The notes beneath the pieces are model-generated. The model was given only the letters and a program-made list of their open reading frames with translations, was not told the DNA's origin and ran no database searches. Source: Cliona cf. orientalis (Eukaryota; Porifera; Demospongiae; Clionaida; Clionaidae). Taken from it: 64,000 nucleotides of DNA. The DNA is taken from contig OZ005689.1 in the NCBI GenBank assembly GCA_963930775.1, positions 16,088,760 through 16,152,759 on the forward strand. Reading direction: 5' to 3'. Below, piece after piece: positions 57,046 to 64,000 of the stretch. The number at the start of each line of letters is the position of its first letter. Within the stretch, counting starts at the first letter, position 1. The position numbers and the translations under genes are program-made.

Positions 57046-59359
57046 ATGGCTTCTTTCAAGACTCTGTTCATTGCTTCACCCATTGATGCTAGGAAATCGA
57101 TATCTGAATCATTACTTCCACTGACAAAAAAGGGGTATTATAGCTGCACGTTAATATTAGTGTAACATGCATACTCATGATAAACGGCAAAGTCAAACAT
57201 CAAGAAAGTGATCACGATCAATTAGTAGAAGTGTTCACTGGGCTTTTCCATTTAATAAGCATACACCCCCTATGGATGACTGCTAACGAATGTCCAGGGG
57301 GGTATTTTGAGGCTTGTCCAGGGAGTAAAACACTGATTTTAATGAAGGGAAGGGGGTATTTTGATCAAATTTAATTATGTCTAGGGGTGAAATGATCACT
57401 AATTGTGGTGTCCAGGGGGGTACTTTGCTCCTTTAGGTGATTTCCCTACCATAAATTATTAATGCATTGATTTGTGTCCAGGGGGAACAAAACTTGATTT
57501 GATTAATAATCCAGGGGGAGTAGTAATGTTCTTAATTATGTCTTGGGGGAACAGTGACCTAATTAACGACCGTCTAGGGGGGATGGTTGCTAGTTAATTA
57601 TGTCCAGGGGTTAAATTTTCCTCACTAGTCATCCATAGGGGGTGTATGGCTATTAAATGGAATAGCCCATTGCAGACAAGCGTGTGCTATGTCACCTATG
57701 TGAGGCTTCTACAGCAGAAGAGGTATTAGCCCACTCACTTGGGTCAGAAGAAGCTACCATAGGAAAGTTACTGGCAGTGAAATCCAGTGGAAAAATTGTG
57801 AGTCACGGTCAGCCGAAGTATACTGGAAATTGAAACCATTAGCTATAATATAGCTAGCCTACAGTACCTACTAATAAACTTAACCTACCAAATACACAGC
57901 TAGCTCCATAGGAACCTGTAATATCGAAGGGAAACAGCTTTAAAGTTGTACCCAACAGCAAGTACAAACAACTGTTAAAGCAAGGTGGTTCACACGGTAG
58001 GTTATGTATGGATAACGCTCCATCATGCATACAACCATATGGTTATCAGACAAAGTTACTGTGAAAGCAAAACAAGGTAGTACATCAAGCACTGGCTCAC
58101 GTACAAGCAGCAAGAAAAATAAGGTTAAATGCCGGCTATAGTGATAATTATTACAATAGGTAGCTAGCTAGCATGAAATGGTGTACAAAAATTAATAACA
58201 GACGTTGACTCCACATCAACCCTCCATCACACCTGCTGATCCATCTCATAGTGGTCATAGTGGCAAAACTGTGAGTGCAGACATTCATTGTGGCCAAGTA
58301 TATCATTTTTAACGTATAATAATATAGCTACAACGGGATAAAATGGACATCCTCATCAGCAAAATAGACGAAATGCAAAATGACTTGATAAAGATGAGGA
58401 AATCTTTGAAGATGATTCTAACGAAACAACAAAAATTGAATGATATTAAAAATTTTGCAATTGAGAAAAGTGAAATTAAGGTTTGCAATTAACCTACAAT
58501 CTAAGAATTTAATCTCAGATATGCACTGTAATTTAGGAAGAGCTATGGTCCAAAGTTGCTAAGGCATTTGCCTTATCCATGCCAAAACTCCTCACAGACA
58601 AGAAATGTTCAGTAAGTCTAGGTCTAAGTATCACAAATGCATGTATCAACTAAAATTAATCCAAGGCTATTGTTGAGGAGGTGCTAGGAACAGATCCACC
58701 ACAGCACCAGTTCATGGCGGCAATTCAGTGGTGCAATAAAAAGTTTTCAACTTTTAGGGCAGAAAAGAGGAGAAAGGTTTAAATAATACATTCTATAGCC
58801 CTGATAGATAACCTTCTCCTATACTTGTAGATTCTTGAATCAGATCATGGACCGTATGCGTCATACAGTACTTACAACACAGAAGTACTAGCTAAAAAAT
58901 TTTGCGGACAATGAAAGTACCTATGTCTCACAAAATAGAAAAGGCATACACAAGACACCTTGCAATCCTGGTAAATCATACTGCTTAAAACACTATTTCT
59001 GTGTAGTGATTATCCATGTATGCATGGTATAGAGGAAGTTTGTCCGCGAGACACCAGGTATATAGTGATCAGCCCTATAAAATGCACGAACCATTTCGAA
59101 AGTGGATATAGGAAAGATATGCTAATCCGACGGACGAAATATGGGATGCTATCCTGGAAGAAGATAGGTATACAGATAGTTTATACAACCGGTAGCTATG
59201 CTATTACTTCATACAACCTGGTAGCTATACAATAATTTTGCCTATAGCGAGGTCTACAAGAGTGAGCATGTCCAGGAGGATGATGGAGAATTGATGGGTG
59301 GGTTTATGCCCTGCTCCAGCTCCAGTGAGGAGGAGATCAGTTCAGGAGATGAACAGTAA
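57046..59359 (+). CDS. divergent partner gene, eleven exons, unknown function (probably transposon accessory protein)
   Basis: Exons: 57,046-57,134; 57,676-57,797; 57,930-57,996; 58,050-58,123; 58,202-58,270; 58,328-58,480; 58,537-58,611; 58,666-58,776; 58,831-58,970; about 59,033-59,210; 59,248-59,359. Exons 2 through 9 join in consistent phase. The protein has a short Cys pair (LCHLCEAS), a Lys/Ser-rich linker, a coiled coil (MDILISKIDEMQNDLIKMRK), a Trp/Phe-rich helical part (ELWSKVAKAFALSMPKLL, AIQWCNKKFSTFRAEKRRK) and an acidic tail (SSSSEEEISSGDEQ). Lesions: the exon 1-2 phase fits only if one G of GGGG (57,132-57,135) is extra; an extra A in AAAAAA (58,894-58,899); a TAG in exon 10. 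I do not recognise the family. CACTA elements carry a second, non-catalytic gene, so that is one possible role. Confidence 0.6.
57240..57668. mobile_element. GGGCTNTTCCATTTAAT element, intact copy B
   Basis: GGGCTTTTCCATTTAATAAG then CATACACCCCCTATGGATGA is inverted at the right end (about 44 bases). It lies in intron 1 of the partner gene and is the uninterrupted counterpart of 17,054-18,208. Internal AGGGGGNACAAAACTTGATT and TCCAGGGG words repeat. Confidence 0.9.
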
Positions 59360-60184
59360 TCAGCTGAGTACCCTGTAAGCAGAACGTGACTTTAAAGCCA
59401 GTTTAAGACTATAGTATGACATTGTATCATTACATAACTACACCCTTGTATTCATGCATGTAACATCACTGTTTGATGGTCTGTATCATGAATGAGAGAT
59501 TCCATCAAGTAACATGTATGTAAACAAATAAATTACAATTATGATGATTACAAGTTGAGTACAGTTATGTATACTGCTTTGAAACCATCATGAAAATTCC
59601 AACGTGATACATGAGTGAGGAAAACTTTATGTGCCATACATGACATTTACATCCTTGTTACGCACTTGAATTTTGGGTTGACTCGAGCATGCACATTTCA
59701 CTAAGTTTACAATGTAGTTTACGGAGTTGTAACAGGATGTAAGTCACCACATCCTACAACATCGGAAGTATTTTGCTGTGTAGTACTAAAACTTGCATTC
59801 AGTTCCAGATAACCTCCCAAAAAGGCTCACAAGAATGGCCTAGTCCATTTTCAAATTAGCTAATTTGTACATTAGGAGTCATTCTGGCAAGGCCCATCAC
59901 TCCAGGGACAAGGATGTACAACCTGCTTCTGGTACCAGGTTATAGGCTGCATCCAGTTCCAGGTAACCTCCCAAAAAGCTGGGCTCACAAGAATGACTTC
60001 AAATAGGATCTATAGTATCAGTAATTCCAACTCTAACTGAAAGGCTCATGAGGCTCGGCTCGATCAAGATTGAGGCACGGCGTAGCTATGTGCCATGAAC
60101 TTCATTTTCCCTCCAAAAATCGTAAATACGTCACATGACCATCACACGCATAGTTCTATTTGATACCCATCATAAACATGAACG
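59360..60184. other. spacer with a short direct duplication
   Basis: CAGTTCCAGATAACCTCCCA-AAAAGGCTCACAAGAATG near 59,800 recurs near 59,948 with small changes. No exon recognised. Confidence 0.4.
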
Positions 60185-63100
60185 ATGTCCGAACTAGAGA
60201 ATAAAAAGTGCTTTCGATTTTGCCCACATTGAAGCAGAGACGTTTCAAAGTCCACATACTACCACCACAGGAGTGTCTACCGCTTTTATGGAACAGGTAT
60301 GACTCACCTGGTCCAGTGAAGAGTATCAAATCCACACTGTGACCTTTGTTTTACTTCTTGAATACAATGAAGATGAGGCTGGATTGCCAGTGGATGAGAT
60401 AGGAGTTAGTTCGTTCGAAGAATCAAGTAATGGGAGTGACATCAGTTCTTTGGGGTCAGACTTTGATGATCTGGATCGCTCTGAACCGCTATACCACAGC
60501 GATCTTCCTTTTGACGGGCAAGGTGATTCAGAAAGGACTAACCTAAGTGAGGAATAAGTGGAATCTAGTGATAATCTCTGTGATCTGGACTCTGACTATG
60601 ACGTTAGTAAAATTACACAATGTCATGTTTTGTGGAGGGTTAATAATTTGTCTTATTATGAATTACAGAACTCTGAGATAGAAGACTGCTGTGAAAGTTC
60701 GGCGAATTTGTCTGAAGATGGATTTGATTGGACAAAGGGTGAAGAACTTCCCGATACACAAAATTCTAGTGATATCCAAAGTATGTATCCTGTGCTAAAT
60801 GATGATCAATATACAAATACGATATTATATGCATTGAAAAGAAATTGAGGGAAAAGCTAAGTTCAAAGCGATGCCCCTACATATCATTTCCTAAGCACCC
60901 ACAGGTATTTCGTCGAAAACCCTGTGGTATTCTGCTCTTGAAGGAGGTAAAGTATGGATCTACAACATTTTGCTACCCCTACAGGACATACTGTTGGAAA
61001 AGTATTATCGATACACTTCATGGACTTCTCTCTCGGCCTGGAATCCTTGACAAATGTGAGCATTGGAGGACGCAGAACATTGAATCTGGTGTATTACACG
61101 ATATCTATGATGGGCGTGTATGGAGTGATTTTCAAATTGTCAATGGACGCGATTTCTTAAAGCAATCTCATAATTTGGGACTCATGATGAACATAGATTG
61201 GTTTCAGCCATTCAAGAGAACTACCTACTCAGTGGGAGTTATTAATTTATCTCGTTATTATGAACTTACCTCGTGAAGAGCATTTTCTTCCAGAGAATGT
61301 TATTATTTGTGGAATCATACCCGGTGTCATAAAATTTTGGGGACCCTTCCGTGAATATGGGGACCCCCCAGTTTCATTCGATGTTAGTAGTAGTAGTATA
61401 GTAAAAGTTGAAGAATCGGCGGCTGCCATGAACCTACCGGGGTCAGCAGAGCTCATTATAATATTGTTAGGAGAAGTTATTGGCTGGCTAGAAAAATATG
61501 GCTTTGCTAGCCGCTAGCCTACCTTTTATAAAAGCCTGTACACGAAGTAGCGATTTCGCGATCTGTTTTTGGTAAAGGTCGTCAGTGATTTACAATTGCT
61601 CACTGGATTCCACTTTTTTGTTTCTAGCTAGTAGCTAGCTACTCTTCCAACAAGCAGTAATTATGTTACAAGCCAGAGTAGATTTATACACAAGAAATAC
61701 TCTGGCTCAATCATAAAACACTGTATCACTATAATCATTGAATATTATAAAACTTGAATGTCTGAAGAGTAGATTGGCTTTACAGACTGCAGGTGGCCAG
61801 ATACAGCATGTAACCACAACCCTATAGCTTGCTAGTCTAGGTGCCAGATCATACAACTATAGGTATAAGGATCTTCATGACATTGTATTTCATGGCCGCA
61901 CAAGTATATGATCCTTTTTGTGACAATCTCATTACAAAGAAGACGTGAAGTGTCTGAGTGGCACCCAGACTAGCTAAGAGCTTGCATGACAGAATAGTTG
62001 TACTACAAAATTAGCTAATGGATACCATGCAGGCTGAGTCATGTGCTGCCTAGTCAATGTTTATGCCGACAACTGTATTGCACTGGGGGTCCCCACTTTC
62101 ATAAGAGGGTCCCCAAAATCCTATGAAAATGGGGACCCAGGGGTCCCTAAAACATTATGAAAATAGGGACCCGGGTCCCCATTTTTCTATGAAAATGGGG
62201 ACCCGGGATCCCCAATTTGGGGGGTCCCTATTTTCATATGACACCGGACCTTCTGAGCCAAAAAGGAATATTATTCATTTCCTTTTGCCTCTAGTGTCAG
62301 ATCTTCAAAAACTATGGACAAGTGTATTCATGGACATCCCTAAATGTCCTTTGCCTATCTTCATTAGGGCAGCTCTACTCTGCACAGCATGTGACCTTCC
62401 TGCTACACGCAAGTGTTGTGGTTTTACAAGCCATAATAGCACCATGGGGTGCTCAAAGTGCTTAAAAGTTTACCATCAAAGTGAAAGAAAAGTCTGATTA
62501 CAGTGGATATGACAGACGGAATTGGATTAGCCGCACCAGAGAACACCATCGATACTATTCATTAAAGTATCGGAATGCTAACACTCAAGCTGCTCAAATT
62601 GGTGTTGCAAAATCTACTGGTGTTTGATATAAGCTACTGCAAGAGTTGGATTATTTTGATTGTGTCAGATTCCACGTTGTCGATCCCATGCATAATTTGC
62701 TCCTGGGAACCGGTAAACATGCTCTTAGGGTGTGGATTAAGCTGGAAATCATTCGACCACATCAGTATGATCAACTGCAAGAGATGGTGGATGCTTTTTC
62801 CTTTCCAAGTGATATTGGTAGAATCCCCTACAAAAATGCATCTGGTTTCACAGCTGATCAGTGGAGGACATGGATAGTCATTCTGTCACCAATTATTCTA
62901 AAGGAGATACTCCCACCTGTACATAACCATTATTGGTCGTTATTTGTTGAAGCCTGTTACCTGCTATGTTGTAGATCAGTTTCCTTGAGGTCGGTTGACA
63001 AAGCTGATGATGACCTCCTACTCGAAGTTTGCACAACCTTTGTAAATTTGTATGGTGCAGACTTTTCTACTGCCAATCTGCATATGCACTGCCATTTGAA

Positions 63101-63731
63101 AGAGTCTGTTGTCAACTATGGTTCTGTTTACTCCTTTTGGTTCTTTAGCTTTGAACGCTTCAATGGGCTACTAGGTGCCATACCTTCTAACTAACGATCA
63201 ATTGAGCCCCAGTTGATGGAACGTTTTGTATGTGATCAACAGCTACATAGTGAATCACTAGTATCGGAACTAGCTGCATCAAATACACGTGAAATCTTGT
63301 CCAGTTTTCATGTTTTGAAAGGATCTGTTTCCCAGCAGACAAACTCGGAAACTATTCATTCTTTGTCATCAATCCTAAGCACAGTACAGTATTCAATTCT
63401 TGGAACAACTGTTGAAGACGTGCTGGAAACGAACAGCTTTACCTTACTATCATCTAGATACTCCGCTGAAGAACCAACCTTCGTTAAATGCCTACGTATA
63501 TATCAAAAAATTGGTGCAGTGCTGTACAATGATCGGATATATGATTCTTCCCGGTCTCGGCAATTCAAGGCTTCACACGTTCTTGCTAAGCACCCTTTAA
63601 CTGGTGGTTATCATGCAGCACAAATAAATTATTTTTGTCTTCATAAAGTTGTAATTAAAGTAGGTACGCAAGAGCAAACTCTTACACAAATTTGTGCTGC
63701 TGTTAGTTGGCACGATTTGCACCCAGAATAA
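60185..63731 (+). pseudogene. CACTA-type (Tnp2) transposase gene, broken and split by an insertion
   Basis: Exon 1 (ATG 60,185 to donor GTATGA at 60,297) has a zinc-ribbon-like start, KCFRFCPH then TGA where a Cys is expected, then SRDVSKSTYYHH. An acidic exon follows (DEAGLPVDEIGVSS...). Then come Tnp2-type blocks: PYRTYCWKSIIDTLHGLLSR, HDIYDGRVWSDFQ, MNIDWFQPFKRTTYSVGVI, MNLPREEHFLPENVIICGII, GPSEPKRNIIHFLLPLV, LCTACDLPATRKCCGF, DYSGYDRRNW, FHVVDPMHNLLLGTGKHALR, ASGFTADQW, LHCHLKE and YSFWFFSFERFNGLLG; it ends WHDLHPE. Lesions: TAA 60,555-60,557, frameshifts near 60,845, 61,244 and 62,495, TGA near 62,627, TAA near 63,195, and the 919-base insertion at 61,325. The enzyme would cut and paste its own element. 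It cannot be active here. Confidence 0.88.
61325..62243. mobile_element. GGGACCC element, copy B, complete, flanked by CCGG
   Basis: The ends TGTCATAAAATTTTGGGGAC and GTCCCTATTTTCATATGACA are inverted. CCGG is present on both sides (61,321-61,324; 62,244-62,247). Removing the element and one CCGG restores ATACCCGGACCTTCTGAG, which continues the host transposase reading IIPG-PSEP. The right third is an array of small inverted GGGGTCCCC / GGGGACCC units. No coding content; its activator is unknown. Confidence 0.92.
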
Positions 63732-64000
63732 TGGTTTTGTAAACCAGCATTGGTATTTTGTAAGCATTTTCGAAGTGATAGTTTTGTCTTTCTGCCCGAT
63801 ATTGCATGCAGACTAGCCTAGCAACATGTATCAAGTCAGTTAAGTTCAAGTATGGCCATGAGTCCGTACTTTGTGTTGTACCAGTGGAATCATTTAAATT
63901 TTTTTGTACACAACATAATTATTGATAATATATTATCAGGATAAATTAATATTATTCAACTTAATATTTTGATAATAATTATTGATTCACAAGTGGGACG
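63732..64000. other. AT-rich 3' flank
   Basis: AT-rich sequence after the transposase gene. The transposon terminus was not identified. Confidence 0.4.

Noticed and set aside
61260..61517. 85-codon frame running from the transposase into the inserted element
   Set aside because: Only the first 20 or so codons belong to the transposase; the rest is transposon DNA read through by chance.

Overview
The window looks like nuclear DNA from an animal, most likely a demosponge. This rests on short spliced introns (about 50-120 bases) with GT..AG borders, AT-rich spacers full of TAGCTAGC-type words, a dense load of short inverted-repeat transposons, and a multi-exon ankyrin-repeat gene whose N-terminal region resembles a domain I recall from sponge ankyrin proteins. 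No database was searched, so the species is inference. One run of exactly 200 N (52,689-52,888) looks like a scaffold join.

Layout. 0.9-2.1 kb: a minus-strand multi-pass membrane gene. 3.0-6.3 kb: an AC microsatellite, then a 2.3 kb minisatellite of 60- and 65-base units with a 745-base higher-order duplication. 7.4-12.8 kb: mobile elements, including a 1.4 kb foldback element with a TA duplication, two tRNA-like sequences, and a composite element holding two younger insertions. 12.9-16.6 kb: pieces of receptor-like genes (duplicated cytoplasmic-type exons and a transmembrane exon on minus; FN3 and Ig-like exons on plus). 17-20.5 kb: elements nested inside elements, with an uninterrupted relative at 57 kb. 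21.0-22.9 kb: a single-exon large P-loop GTPase broken by one extra base. 23.4-35.8 kb: mostly repeats, a 90-base tandem array, a near-perfect hairpin and a decayed non-LTR reverse transcriptase. 38-39.2 kb: more short inverted-repeat elements. 40.2-45.7 kb: the minus-strand ankyrin-repeat gene, with one frameshift and one in-frame stop. 46.3-51.4 kb: a large inverted repeat enclosing a 147-base tandem array and a possible small spliced gene. 51.8-54.7 kb: three inverted-repeat elements and the gap. 55.0-59.4 kb: two divergent multi-exon genes separated by 134 bases; the left one is a C2H2 zinc finger plus a diverged Tnp2-like transposase. 60.2-63.7 kb: a broken CACTA-type (Tnp2) transposase gene, split by a 919-base element with CCGG on both sides.

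The only cellular genes with a recognisable biological role are the GTPase, the ankyrin protein and the receptor fragments. The rest is largely a record of successive transposon insertions, whose order can be read from nesting and from empty sites elsewhere in the window. Many coding regions carry a single-base insertion, often in a homopolymer, so base-level accuracy of the assembly is a live question.
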